DNA of 64,000 nucleotides from Phytophthora sp. 'mugwort' (lineage: Eukaryota > Oomycota > Peronosporomycetes > Peronosporales > Peronosporaceae). How positions within the stretch are numbered: the first letter of the stretch is position 1; the number at the start of each line of letters is the position of its first letter. Position numbers and translations under genes: made by a program. The stretch spans positions 2,480,001 to 2,544,000 of the forward strand of contig JAUCEF010000009.1 of NCBI GenBank assembly GCA_033558025.1. The letters run 5' to 3'. Positions 22,268-33,446 of this stretch are shown here, piece after piece. The notes below the pieces were generated by a model. The model saw nothing but the letters and a program-made list of their open reading frames with translations, did not search any database and was not told where the DNA came from.

Positions 22268-24077
22268 ATGGATATGGCCCCACTCGCGCTCAGTGTCAAA
22301 GTGGACGCGCTATCGCTGGCCGACCACGAAAGTCTCGCTAAAACAACGGCTAATTCTTCGGCTGATGCGGCTCCGAAGACCGCGGAGCCCAAGAAGAAGG
22401 TCTTTCGGTGCATGTTCCCGGGCTGCGGCCGCGAGTTCCAGCTCAAGGGGAATTTAAAGCGCCACGCCAGCATTCACAACGGGGACAAGAAATTCGCCTG
22501 CAAGTTTTGCGGCAAGAAATTCCTGCGCAAAGCGGACATGGAGGTCCATTACCGCGTGCACACAGGCGAGAAGCCCTACCGCTGCAAATATGAACAGTGT
22601 GGCAAGTGCTTTGCACGTCGGTCGGATTTGCTGAGCCACGAACGCACTCACACGTGAGTATTTTTTTTCTCAAGTATTTTTTTTAGATGTCTTCGATCTA
22701 GTAACTCACTGGGCCTTGCTCGCATTCTCTAGAGGCAGGAAACCGTTTGCGTGTCCATTTCCGGGCTGTTACCGCAGCTTTGCGCGCAAGTTCGATCTCC
22801 ACAAGCACCAGCGGCTTCATGAAAATGAGACGGACGCCTCGGGTAAGACCAAGACCAAGAAGCGCAAGCTGTCGCCGCGTCAGGCTGCTACGACGCCGGC
22901 TGCCACGAGGATTGACTCAGGCGATGAGAGCTGCGACTGTCCGAGCGACGTGGCGACGCCTTTAGTTGGCGGCGCGACGTCCACTGACGCAGCTTTGAAT
23001 CCAGACGTGCTGCTGCCGGAGCCGTCAGTCATGAAGACGCCTCTGCCAATCACCACCGCGTACGTGCCCAATCGATGCAAAATGTCAGCAACTACTGCGT
23101 GCGTGGACACCCCAACGAGGTCGACACGCTACGAACTGAAATGTCCTGAGAACCACATTCACTCCCCACCGGCGTGTCTTGCAGCGCTTTCGTCACTGGA
23201 TGCGTTCTTGATGTCGCAGGAGACGTTGCCATTTTCTCTGGATACGTTCCCGCTGCATTACCAGTCGACAACAATCGGAACCAGTTGCTGCCCGGCCCAT
23301 CTCGAGCTGAGACCTCCACCTATCGATAACTCGACCCCTGCAGAAGCCAAGATGACGACCACTGGATCCGACATGTTCGACCTCTTGACGGCGTTTCCGT
23401 CTTCTGGCAACAACCTTTTAACATCCAAGGAGGCACCAGCAGCGAATGATCTGCTGACAAACGTGCCGTCAGTGGGTAGCGTCTCTATCACTCAAGAATT
23501 CCCTGGTTCAAGCTTGCCATTCATTGCACCGGACAGTCTGCTTCCAGACTCAAGTAGCATCACTGCTTCAATCGGCCCAATGATGTCCAGCGTTCTAACT
23601 CAAGCGGACCCTTTAGCCAGCAGCGACCTAAGCCCGAGTTCAGCGACTGCACCCGCTGATCCGGCCAAATCTGCTGCCGAAAAGGCTTGCTTGACCAGTC
23701 CGACGCCATCGTTACTGGACTATTCACGACACAATCGTTCCTGTGGGCACTTGTCCATCCAACATGGAGACCATCGCGACTATGTGGTGCAGAACCACCT
23801 CGTGTGTCAAGACAGCGTCACCAGATTGGGTGCACTCCAACGTGCCCCCGCGAAAGCAGTGTCCAAAGCGCCACCAGTCAAGTGCACTTCACCCAAGGAT
23901 ACCCACCGACCGGGCTGTGGCCATCTTCCTGTTCGTCACAAGGACCACATTGACTACGTCGTGGAGGACAATTTAATTTGCCGACAGGCCACTTGGATCG
24001 AGGATGACAACCTGGAGCTGCTTGGTGACGATTTCTGGGACTTCTATGGAGCCGTCGACGCCTTCCCGACTAAATGA
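22268..24077 (+). CDS. four-finger C2H2 zinc-finger protein with CGH-HxDH tail motifs
   Basis: Two exons, 22268-22653 and 22733-24077, are joined across a 79-nt GTGAGT...CTCTAG intron that restores HTGRKPFAC, giving about 576 residues. The start at 22268 (MDMAPLALSVK) is preferred; 22163 is also in frame. Four C2H2 fingers lie at about residues 48-70, 78-98, 106-128 and 136-158. The first, third and fourth have long CxxxxC loops (CMFPGC, CKYEQC, CPFPGC), and TGEKPY-type linkers join them, so DNA binding in the nucleus is likely. A long Ser/Thr/Pro-rich region follows. Near the C terminus two copies of CGHLxxxHxDHxDYVVxxxLxC appear (about 23739-23810 and 23922-23985), probably metal binding. 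The target genes are unknown. Confidence 0.85.
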
Positions 24078-24208
24078 GCACAAAACAGTGTGAGCCCAAG
24101 TTGTAGTTGTAGGCTGGTCCTAGTAATACCTACGTTAGTAGCTGAAAATACTTGCTTTTATTTCGTTTGCAAGCAGCTTTTTTTAATCTTCTGATCAACA
24201 TCTTCCAC

Positions 24209-26446
24209 TTAATTGGGTCCCATGAGATGCATTGCTTCGCCTCCTGTGGCGTTGTTGCCACGGTATCGAGCCACTCGGTAGGACGGGTTAAATGCCCAGG
24301 AAAGCGCGTTCAATAAACCTTGTGAATAGAAGCACAACTCCGACAGGTAGAGGAAGAAACCAGATGTGACCCAATCGGCACCAAAGGACTGGAGCCAGCC
24401 AAACAGAGTTGGGAGGAATAGCGCGGCAACCGTAGCGACGCAGCTCGACAGCAACTGTCCACTGCTACGACGAGCTCGATCGGCCTGAGGTGGCAGCGAC
24501 CGGCCTGATGAACCAGTATACGCAAGGTACAAAGCTGTTCCAGCAAACGTCAGTGTCAGAGTCGCTGGCAAGTAGAACAGGAAGACACGAGCCCAACCGG
24601 GGCTGTGGCCCACGAAACACGCGCGGCATGGGCCAGCGCCATCCGGTAGGAACCCAACAACACCCGTGAGCAGCGAAAACGCCCCCGTGAACGCAGCAGA
24701 GCACCAGATAACGACATGGTAGACCAGTTTGTACTCTACCGTACTCGAATGTGTCCAGCGGACTGCACGAATCAGCTCCAAGCCAACCGCAGCACTAAAC
24801 AGTAAAATGGCCGTACCAAAGAACTGTTGGGTGCTCTTCAGCAGTGCACAGAAGAAGATATGCGTCTGGTGAGCCCGCCACACACCGGCAATCCACAGGG
24901 TCAAGTTGTAGCCCAATGTGCACACTGAAAGCCAGAAGAAGAGCGAGAATGAACGGAAGCTGCGCAGAATCGGGTATTGAACAAATGAAGACACGATGAA
25001 GCCCGAGCCTACGAGTGAGAGACCCGATAGGAAGAGTACCAACACGGCGTGGGTGTCCATGTCGTACATGTTGAAGCTGTTCTCGAAGAAGGGCGACGAC
25101 TGCGAAGGCACCCGATCATTGTCGTTGCTGTTTACTGTAGCGTCCTGGATGTCCTCCACTCCACAGAGCGTCGAGTTGGCTGGACAAGCGAACCCCATCT
25201 GTTTCTTCTTCACGTCGTAAAGTGAGTAGAACTTTTTCATGAACACGTCACCGAGTACCCACATTTCCTGGCCGCTTGGCTGCACCAGCACAATGCACGT
25301 CAATCCAACACACAGTGTATAGTCTGATCCTTCCAGAACGTAATAGTGATGGCCTCCAACACCAATTCGTAGCGGCGGAAAGTCCTCCGGCGCGCACAAG
25401 AAGCACTGGAATCCGTACTGCACAAAGCCACAGTAGCAGCCTTGGTTTTGCGCGAACGTGGCCACTTCATACAAGAAATTCAAGTAAAGCGTGCCTGGAA
25501 TCCCAATCAGCGACGTACCGGAGTCCACAAAGGCCACGCAGCCGTCTGCGCAGGCGTTTCTGTGTTTGCCCACATTAACACTATGAAGATGGATCCTCCA
25601 GAATGTCCATTGTCCAAACTGCTGCAGCACGTCCGTCATCTGCCACGTGGCTTGTAGCGACCCCATAAATTCTTTGTCGTATCCTCCTAAATGTAGCTCC
25701 GATCCATTTGTGTTGGGGTCTGGGCTCAAATAAAAGGCAAAGACCGAGTCCAGTTCCGGATACTGCTCCAGTAGCGCGAAGAAGAGCGGCGGGTGCGAGA
25801 ACGTGGAGAGTCCGTCAAAGGCCAATCCCAGCAGTCCATCGGCCTTCATCCTGGCCATAGACTCCTCCTCAGTCCGGACAATACCCACAGTCGTGTCCTT
25901 CACCTGGAACTGCGCCACGTGCACCACGTCTTGGCCGAAGTGGCCGCTGACTTTACCGCTACCGTACTGCACAGCAAAGGCCGGATGGGTCGTGGATTCG
26001 CGATATGTGTTGGACTGTGAGTGGTTGAATCTTGCCAGACCCGCACAAGCCTCACACTTCTTGCCAGGCACCCACAAGTCGCTCGAGCCTGTGTCAAAGC
26101 ACACCAGAACCTCCTGAGGGGGCGAACCGACGGCGATGGGCCCGAAGAACTGGAACTCCATGAAGTTTTCAAGGGGCACGTGACCCTGGGCCTCCAGCTG
26201 CTGCGCGTCGTGCAAAACGCTCGGAGTGTGGATCTCGTCGCTCTGTAGGACGCGCAGGCTGCTCAAGACGCTCTCGACTTGGACGGCAGCGTCGCTCATG
26301 GCGTCACTGGGCTGCGTGTGAAACTGCAGCAGGTTCTGGGCGCTGCGCCGCTGCGGCTTGGCGGTCAGAGGGACGCGCAGGAGCGACTGTGTGGGCTGGA
26401 AGGCCAGCGCCAGAGCAAGGAGCACAACGCGCCGGAACATGGCCAC
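24209..26446 (-). CDS. aspartic protease-GPCR fusion (AP5/GPCR-AP type)
   Basis: One uninterrupted frame of 745 codons. Residues 1-21 form a signal peptide (MFRRVVLLALALAFQ). A pepsin-like domain follows at about 95-425 with catalytic FDTGSSDLW (Asp118), flap Tyr161 in YGSGKVSG and the second site FVDSGTS (Asp308), so both Asp are kept. From about 467, seven hydrophobic helices (approximately 467-490, 501-523, 530-560, 574-600, 618-644, 667-689 and 694-720) form a GPCR-like bundle ending NPSYR. Phytophthora species carry a single-copy fusion of this kind. The expected arrangement is a lumenal or extracellular protease tethered to a receptor domain; the substrate and ligand are unknown. It converges with the zinc-finger gene, with 131 nt between stop codons. 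Confidence 0.92.
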   Translation of the reverse strand: MAMFRRVVLLALALAFQPTQSLLRVPLTAKPQRRSAQNLLQFHTQPSDAMSDAAVQVESVLSSLRVLQSDEIHTPSVLHDAQQLEAQGHVPLENFMEFQFFGPIAVGSPPQEVLVCFDTGSSDLWVPGKKCEACAGLARFNHSQSNTYRESTTHPAFAVQYGSGKVSGHFGQDVVHVAQFQVKDTTVGIVRTEEESMARMKADGLLGLAFDGLSTFSHPPLFFALLEQYPELDSVFAFYLSPDPNTNGSELHLGGYDKEFMGSLQATWQMTDVLQQFGQWTFWRIHLHSVNVGKHRNACADGCVAFVDSGTSLIGIPGTLYLNFLYEVATFAQNQGCYCGFVQYGFQCFLCAPEDFPPLRIGVGGHHYYVLEGSDYTLCVGLTCIVLVQPSGQEMWVLGDVFMKKFYSLYDVKKKQMGFACPANSTLCGVEDIQDATVNSNDNDRVPSQSSPFFENSFNMYDMDTHAVLVLFLSGLSLVGSGFIVSSFVQYPILRSFRSFSLFFWLSVCTLGYNLTLWIAGVWRAHQTHIFFCALLKSTQQFFGTAILLFSAAVGLELIRAVRWTHSSTVEYKLVYHVVIWCSAAFTGAFSLLTGVVGFLPDGAGPCRACFVGHSPGWARVFLFYLPATLTLTFAGTALYLAYTGSSGRSLPPQADRARRSSGQLLSSCVATVAALFLPTLFGWLQSFGADWVTSGFFLYLSELCFYSQGLLNALSWAFNPSYRVARYRGNNATGGEAMHLMGPN

Positions 26447-28302
26447 GAGATCTGCGCGCTACACGGCAAAATGCGGAATGATGGAAGGGAAAGGTATATG
26501 TATACCTGATACCTGTGGCGTCGGAGTACTGTATACATGGCTGACGAGCGATTTTGATTGGAGGATGGCGATTAGAACTATACACGGTACGGCCGTTGTC
26601 CGGGTCCCACGCTGTCGCAAAGATCGCAAAGTTCCAGATTTCGGAAACTCAGATTCACGAAGCGTTGATACGATTATAAGCGTTGATACGATTATGGGGC
26701 TCGCACTCAATTTCAGTGGGCGACGGCGGGTGTGTCCATCAATCATTACTATTTTAGATATTGACAACCTCACAGAACTGTCATCAGAAAGTCTATAGTG
26801 CGGTTACGCGAACTGTGTCGAGCTGTCCACCACCCGCGTACTCGCACCTTCCTGCCGGTAAGACATGCACCGAAAAAATTGAGCAACGGGAGTGTAGACT
26901 GTCTAAATTCTTAATTCATTGGTAAATGAAGCGTCATCCTTTTTCGTGCTCTGGGCATTACTCAGCTTGAGATCGAAATTGTAGCAAGTTTCCCACCAGT
27001 TTGACTTGTCCTCTAACCAAGTCGGCAATCTTCCCTTTACCGTGATAGATGCCGCTGCTGAACGTGCCAAACTCGTTCAATTGGTCTCATTTTTTGCAGG
27101 ATAAAACACTGTCCGGGCTTTTGTGTAAAGGCACAATTTAACTTTGTGCTCTTCGCCATGCCGACATGCAGTTCCACATGAGTGCCGTTAACGTGTACGT
27201 CGTAGTTCCCAACATCAAGATCATACTCTGAAATAAATCAGGATTCAATTTTGGGCGAGTTCGAGCACAAATTCGGTGACATAGCACATACTGCTAATAC
27301 ATGTAGTCTGTTCCCGTTGCCACCTAATAGCAGTGTTTTGTATGCAGATCAAACTGGATGTACATATACAAGATTCTATTTGACTTTCACTTTCTTGTCG
27401 CCACATGATGGTTCTGGTAGTACATGTCTGTTCACGAGCATGTCCTTCGTCCGTCAGAGTTCCAATTTTTTTAACATTTGGTCTTTTGAGATCCGGACAG
27501 CTTCGCAAAGTCCACAAACGAATTAACTTCTACGTGGATCTTGCAGCACTTTGACGAGTCGCAGTAATGTTTGAATAGCTATAGAAATATTGAGCTCCAG
27601 CAGCCATTTACCAAATGGCATCCAACATTGGATGGTATCATTTCGAGACTTCAGCTGGTAAGACAAGTCTACGCTGTACGCTGTACGTGTATTAGCCGAT
27701 CGTGGATATCTTCGATTGATCGGATTGTTGTGGTGAGCGCATCGTATCCATCTTCATGTGGGTGCTTGATAAGGGCAACGCCATATTTTGTTTTTCACAT
27801 ATAGGATGGCTGCGTTGAAATGGTGAAAAATTAAGTTGGCTTCATACGAAAAGCAGAAATCAGGGGCTTCATTATATGGTGAGGGAGTGGTACCAAAGCC
27901 CCTTCATGAAGATAATACGGAGTACTTGAAGTACTAAAATAGTACGCTTGTTTTCCCTGCAGCAGAGTATTCAGTCACAAAATATGACTCCGTACTACCA
28001 GCATAGGTGGAAGACCATTACACAAAAAGTTACGTGTCGGGAAATACGTACTACATAGGTGACGTAGGGTGAACCGTTAAAACGTTTGAGCAAGAAATAG
28101 CCTTGAGCGGGTTTAGTTTAGTCCAGCCACGGTGGGCTACTTGTTCATTGATGTCTATTGCCGCTTCGTGTCTCCCCTATACAATCTATATCATTTCCCC
28201 GCTTGCTAGTGTCGTGTTTACTTGATCACTTCTAATACGCCTTGAATACTCATGTCGTCGTCGAGGCTACGGACGAAATTTTAAGTCTAAAGCTCTTCAC
28301 GT
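26447..28302. other. intergenic, no gene recognised
   Basis: This is the upstream region of the protease-GPCR gene and downstream region of the kinesin. Two tandem copies of an 18-nt unit beginning AGCGTTGATACG lie at 26661-26696. Minus-strand fragments near 27230-27080 (YDVHVNGTHVELHVG) look coding-like but are broken by stops. Confidence 0.45.
26661..26696 (+). repeat. tandem duplication of an 18-nt unit
   Basis: AGCGTTGATACGATTAT plus one base occurs twice head to tail, differing only in the last base. It lies about 215 nt upstream of the protease-GPCR start codon, so it could be part of its promoter or a neutral slippage. Confidence 0.7.
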
Positions 28303-31300
28303 CTACGAAGACTGGGTATCCTGAGTCTGTGGAGTCTCAGTCTTCAGTTGCGATAGCTCATCGTCGCGTGAGGCCACAGCCTGACGTAGCCGACGATTTT
28401 CCAGCTCCAGCTCTCGGATCTTACTCATTCGCGTCTCTTGTTCTGCCTGAGCGATCTCAAGCCCGCGCACAAACTCCCGTAGCAACTCTTTCTGCTTGTA
28501 TAAATCGCCCTCGTCCGTGCGCTGCCATCGACCGACACGCTGGTCCATCTTGGACAACTCGTCCAGATATTTATTCTTGAGCATCAACGTGAGTGACGGA
28601 CGGGTGTTGCTCATCGCTGAGGCTGGAGGAGGCATCAGATTCGGAGTAATTGGAGCTTCTTCATAGACGGCTTCCGGATGAGTTGGACTGTCGTGTTCCG
28701 CATCCTCTTCATGCTCAGGTTCATCTTCTTCCTCTTCATCATACTCTTCTTTCGTCTCTGCGAGATCTTCATCATTATCTGTGAGATGTCGAGACGACGA
28801 CGTTGAGAGCGGCAGAGTTTTGGTGCTTGCACTGCCACCACTACCGATCAGTGTCTTGTTTGACGTGTTGGCGGAGCTACCAGAATGGACAAGTCGAGGG
28901 CGAGCATGGCCATCGTCTTTGCCTTCCTCCTCTTCCGTTTCAGGTTGATTCATAGCAACACTGCTGGTACTGTGAACTGGTTCACGGCGTAACAATGGGC
29001 GAGTCGCTGCCCTGGACCGAGTCTGAGGATCCTGCAGCTCCCTTTCAGCTTCGTGTCGGGCTGCAAGTTGTCGCGGTGTCGGCTTCCGCTGACTTCGAGA
29101 CATGGTAGAGTCATCTCGTCGAGAGGTTCGAGCTGCTGGAGGTGGTTCATGATGTTCCCATGCGTGCGGGGGAATCCCCATCGCTGGAAACGTGTCTTCG
29201 TCTATAGACGCGAGCTCCTCGTCGTCAGGTCGGGGCTCTTGGGCTTGCGAGGAATTCAGAATCACCCTGTTGATGTTATTGATGGCAAACTTGAGCTCCA
29301 TCTGACGCTCATCCAGCGTCGACTGGTTGGAATTACTCAGTGGCGCTGACCCTCGTGACCTCCGACGTGTCTGTAAATGCTCGAGCTGCTCCTCTAATTC
29401 TCGGATTCGTGCTCTGTACTTCCGCAACAGCGCTGACTCGCCCAACCCTTCGTTGACGACTACCCGATTGCGTACTCGTCGGGCCCGACTTGCAAACTTC
29501 AACGTGTTGTGAGTCTCTGCTAAGCACTCGACCGATGGGGAGGCAGTACAAACAATCGCAATCTGCGCTTGACCACCCAGCGACGGCTGTAAGATTCGAG
29601 TGAGCTTCGAATTGCGATACGGTAGATGCGGTGTGCTCGGCGTTCTCCCTCCGCTAGGGTTTCTCCTGTATCGGTCGCGACTTAACTTCCAAATGATGTG
29701 GCCAAGCGTGAGTAGGCTGCGGTTAATGAACTTGCCCTCCTCTAACGCCTGTCCTGTCGTGTTTGCGAGTCGTACGCTCTCGGAGCCGGCGAGATCGATA
29801 ATATTGAGCGTCGCGGAGCGCACAGGCGCCACTTCGCCACGGTCTCTGCTATTCCGTTTCGCTTGACTCTCAATGACCTACAAGCACGAGCACAGCCCAG
29901 ACAGAAACGTGAGTAAGTGAGTTCAGTTCCAACTCTGTCCTACTGTGTAGCAGCGTCGAGACACACGCTCCCTGTCTGCTACAGTGCTGTCCACGAAGCA
30001 TGGAAGTCGATATACAACATACGCCGCAAAAAATAAATCCATTTACCATTCGGAAGACCACATGAGACCTCGAGGATTGGTCGTTCGACTCGGTCATGGC
30101 CATGTGACGATGCAGGTTGCCCACCTCCACGAGCGAGAGCACGTGCTCAGTGGACAGCACAATCTCCTCACGCAAGCCTTTAATCACCACGTCTTTGGTC
30201 ACAAACCCGTCACGTGCATTGCCACTCCCTGCCGCTCCGCGGTTGTGCACGTCGTAAATCTTAATGTCCGACTTGGCCCCAGCCGCGAGCAAATCGTGGA
30301 TTCGCTCATTGTAAATCTCCAAATACGAAAAGCGTAACAAAAACTCCATACTCGGATGTCGTGCAATATGGTCAAAGATGTCCTGTACGCCTAATTGAAT
30401 GATCCCAGGATCGCCTCGGCCACCCTACGCAAAAAAATGGGCAACTTGTCAGAATAAAGAAGGTTGGGTGATTCACCAGATTGAAGCTCTACAGCAACTT
30501 AACGTTACCTGCATTGTGTACGTCTTGCCTGTGCCCGTTTGGCCATAGAGGAAGACGGACGAGTGATAGCCGTCAGTAGCCGCCATAATAGCGTCCTAAT
30601 CACAGATTGAGAAAGACGAGTTTGTTAGTGGGGATTGGGGGCTTGCGTGCATCGTCGTCGCTTTGCGTCGCGTTGGGGTGGGACGCCCGCATCCTTGTAC
30701 GACGACCAAGTAGAGCGAGACGAGATGGCAATAGCAAATGGCTTCCTTTTTCTTACTGTGCCTCACCTTGACAGTCTCGTCATAAACCGTTTGGGTTTGG
30801 GTCGCCGGGGGGTACAGATAGTCGAACGTGTACGAGGACGGCAGTGCGGACGCCGAGTCCCGCAGCGTCGAGGTGCTTGACGATGCCGTGGAGCCGCCGC
30901 TGCGCTTCTTCGTCCTCTCCTCGCCGTCGCTCGTGGCTACCCGCGACGGGATCTGCGCTGGGAAAATCTGCTGATAAATAGTGTTCTCATGCCTACACAT
31001 TTCGGGGGAAATGGGTCACAATTTCGACTGAAAAACAATAAAATGGGCAACTGTGGCGTACGTACCATGTCCAGGCCGCTTTGCCGCCGGCCTTGAGCTT
31101 CTCGGTGCGCGTGAAGGGCCGCAGGCGGACGCACACCTTGATGCGCTTGTCACGCGCGGGGGCGCTGGACGACGGGGCCATGCCGACGCCTCCAGTGCTC
31201 GCGGGGGAGCCTCGAGGGGAGCGCGAATCCGATACTAAGGCCACGCGGATTGTTCCGGGCTGCTCGACGCTGCTACAGACGGCGCAGAGCGCGGCATTGA

Positions 31301-31349
31301 GGGGTACCGTCGTCCCATCCACGTCGTGACCCATCGTTGTGTGCTCCAC
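28303..31349 (-). CDS. kinesin with N-terminal motor, kinesin-7-like
   Basis: Five exons by eye: 31349-31066, 30992-30767, 30595-30509, 30424-30047 and 29877-28303, all GT-AG, giving about 849 residues. A second Met (31334) could be the start. The motor spans about residues 50-455: RIKVCVRLRPF, an unusually long Ser/Thr insert before YTFDYLYPP, the P-loop YGQTGTGKTYTM, Switch I NDQSSRSH, Switch II DLAGSE, then PYRNSKLTRILQPSLGG and FASRARRVRNRVVVNE. A coiled coil follows (RIRELEEQLEHLQ). The tail is acidic and Ser-rich, with a last coil LRRQAVASRDDELSQL. It should move along microtubules using ATP. The short LK/ASRARRV signature suggests CENP-E/kinesin-7, a tentative subfamily. It faces away from PanC. 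Confidence 0.9.
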
Positions 31350-31430
31350 ACAAGCACCGTAGCAAACGAGACGACGGACTCGTCAAGTGGAGCGTTGCTG
31401 GTTTTTCGAGGGTCTGCGCAGCAGGTCTCA

Positions 31431-31949
31431 CTAGAGGACAAGGGACGAGGTAGTGTGCAGTTTGTGCTTCTGTTGTCGCTGGAGCGAGGAATGTTTGGAG
31501 CTGAACAGGTTTTTCTCTTTGTCGTGCTGGTTGCTACGTTGAGACGAGTTTGAAGGAGCGCCATGTGTGACGTGGCGCGACAACCAGCAGCGTGTGTTCG
31601 ATGGGTTCCCTTTTTCCAGCGAAGTATCGACGGCGGCGGGCTGTATTGACGACAAGTTGGAATTCGGCACCGAGGATGTTGCTGAGACGTTGATGCGAGA
31701 CAGACTTGTGCTGCGTGGGCGGAATTTTGTTGCGAACCGGACGCTGGGCGAGAAGCACCGGCGGATTCTGCGGACGTTCGTCTCCACCGATTGGAACTCG
31801 AGTTGCCTCTCATCGTCCGCCTGCGCCAGTCGTTCGCAGACCCGATCAGACGAGGCCGCGCCATAGTGGCACAGCGAGTGCAGCGACGCAGCAAAAAGTA
31901 AAAGCTCATTTGAAAGACCCAACGTCTTGGAAATCGAAGGCTTGTACAT
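31431..31949 (-). CDS. hypothetical protein, about 172 residues
   Basis: An open frame from ATG 31949 (MYKPSISKTLGLSNELLLFAA) to a stop at 31431, 82 nt upstream of the kinesin start on the same strand. The N-terminal 60 residues look protein-like, with an amphipathic helix ERLAQADDERQLEFQSVETNVRRIRR. The rest is Ser/Asn/Gln-rich and probably disordered. No domain was recognised. The frame extends further upstream to 32132, but this part overlaps the PanC promoter and looks less coding. It could instead be kinesin 5' untranslated DNA; composition is the only support. Confidence 0.35.
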   Translation of the reverse strand: MYKPSISKTLGLSNELLLFAASLHSLCHYGAASSDRVCERLAQADDERQLEFQSVETNVRRIRRCFSPSVRFATKFRPRSTSLSRINVSATSSVPNSNLSSIQPAAVDTSLEKGNPSNTRCWLSRHVTHGAPSNSSQRSNQHDKEKNLFSSKHSSLQRQQKHKLHTTSSLVL

Positions 31950-32278
31950 GTAGGCAGACGCACTGCATCTGAGATCGCCTTGCTGGCTATGGGGCTCGGG
32001 GAAACCCTTCAACTTGGCGGCGGTCTTCCAGCGCTGTGGGCTCGTACCTAGCGGTACAATACGGTACTGTATTGCAGTAAAAGACTCGAGATGTCTGTAG
32101 TCGGCGCAGAGACGCGGCGCACGGCCTGGCAATCGGACGATGAAGTGGTTCTACACTTTCCAAGATCCGTGATAATCTTCCAATAGTTATGTATTGCACG
32201 CCAAATTACCGAGAACAATAATGTTGGATGACGGAATACAAGATCAGTAGCCGGCGCTGCGTCATACGTAGCCCCCCC

Positions 32279-33339
32279 ATGCTGGCCACCGCCGCTCGCC
32301 GCTTGCTCACGCGGCCCGCGCTCGTCAGTCGCTTATTCGCCGCCGGCAGCGCAGATCAAATGCAGATCCTCGAGACCGTCGACGCCTTCCGCCAGGCGCG
32401 CCGCAAGCTGCCCCCGAACGCTACGCTGGGCCTCGTGCCCACTATGGGGGTGCGTACCTGCGCAATATATCCATACATATATACTAATCCCTATATTACA
32501 ATTATAGAATATCTTATGCGATTTTTTTTTTTTTATCTTTTTTATTGCTTGGTTGCTGCTGGCAGGGCCTCCATGAGGGCCACATGTCGTTGGTGAAGCA
32601 GGCGCGCAACTCGTGCGACTTCGTGGCTGCTAGCATCTTCGTGAACCCGGCACAGTTCGGCCCCAATGAGGACTACTCCAAGTACCCGCGCACGTTCGAG
32701 AAGGATGTGGCACTGCTGGAGAAGCACGGCGTGGATCTCGTCTTCTTCCCGTCAGCGGACGAGATGTACTCGCCGCACCACCGCTGTTTCGTGGACCCTG
32801 AGGGGTTTGATAACTTGGTGGAGGGCCAGTGCCGCAAGGGCCACTTCCGTGGCGTCGCCACGGTCGTCACCAAGTTGCTTAACATTGTGCAGCCCACGCA
32901 CGCGTTCTTCGGACAGAAGGATGCGGCGCAGGTCGTGCTGATCCAGCGCATGGTTTCGGACCTGAACATCCCGGTAGAGATTAATGTTGTGCCAATTTCG
33001 CGTGAGGCCGACGGTCTAGCGCTATCGACCCGTAACCAGTACTTGTCACCGGGGGAGCGTAAGGCGGCTAGTGTACTGCACCGCGGACTTGCACTTGCGC
33101 AGGATCTGTTCCAGAAGGCGAAGAAAGACGGCAAGTCAACGGTCGATGCTGCCGCACTCCGTGATGTTGTTCGTCAAGAATACGAGCGCGAGTCGTTAGT
33201 GACAGCCATCGACTACGTGTCCGTGGGATCCAAGGAGACGATGCAGGAGGTGTCCGAGGTCGATACAGTCGAGGGAGCTATCGTTTCTGTCGCTGTCAAG
33301 CTCGGCCAGTGCCGCTTGATCGATAACATCGTTCTGTAA
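32279..33339 (+). CDS. panC: pantoate--beta-alanine ligase (pantothenate synthetase)
   Basis: Two exons, 32279-32449 and 32566-33339, with a 116-nt GTGCGT...GCAG intron containing a T-rich tract, giving about 314 residues. The enzyme joins pantoate and beta-alanine with ATP to make pantothenate, the precursor of coenzyme A. Motifs seen: the HIGH-type nucleotide site VPTMGGLHEGHMSL (split by the intron), FVNPAQFGPNEDYSKYPR, GHFRGVATVVTKL, FFGQKDAAQV and VPISREADGLALSTRNQYLS, ending EGAIVSVAVKLG. Length fits the family (about 280-310) plus an N-terminal extension MLATAARRLLTRPALVSRLF that looks like a mitochondrial presequence. An upstream in-frame ATG at 32228 is less likely. It ends 107 nt from the RecQ stop, tail to tail. 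Confidence 0.95.
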
Positions 33340-33446
33340 TGAAATGATGCACCTAAGCTAGACGAGACCTAGATCAAAATGCTTGGTTAGACGAAGATAA
33401 TGTTTTCATTTTACGCTTGTACCGGGGTATGATGGAGGTTACGTGG

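Noticed and set aside
31235..31963. 242-codon minus-strand open frame over the kinesin 5' region
   Set aside because: It overlaps the kinesin first exon in another frame and the hypothetical frame; composition is Arg/Ser-rich, as expected for an out-of-frame shadow.
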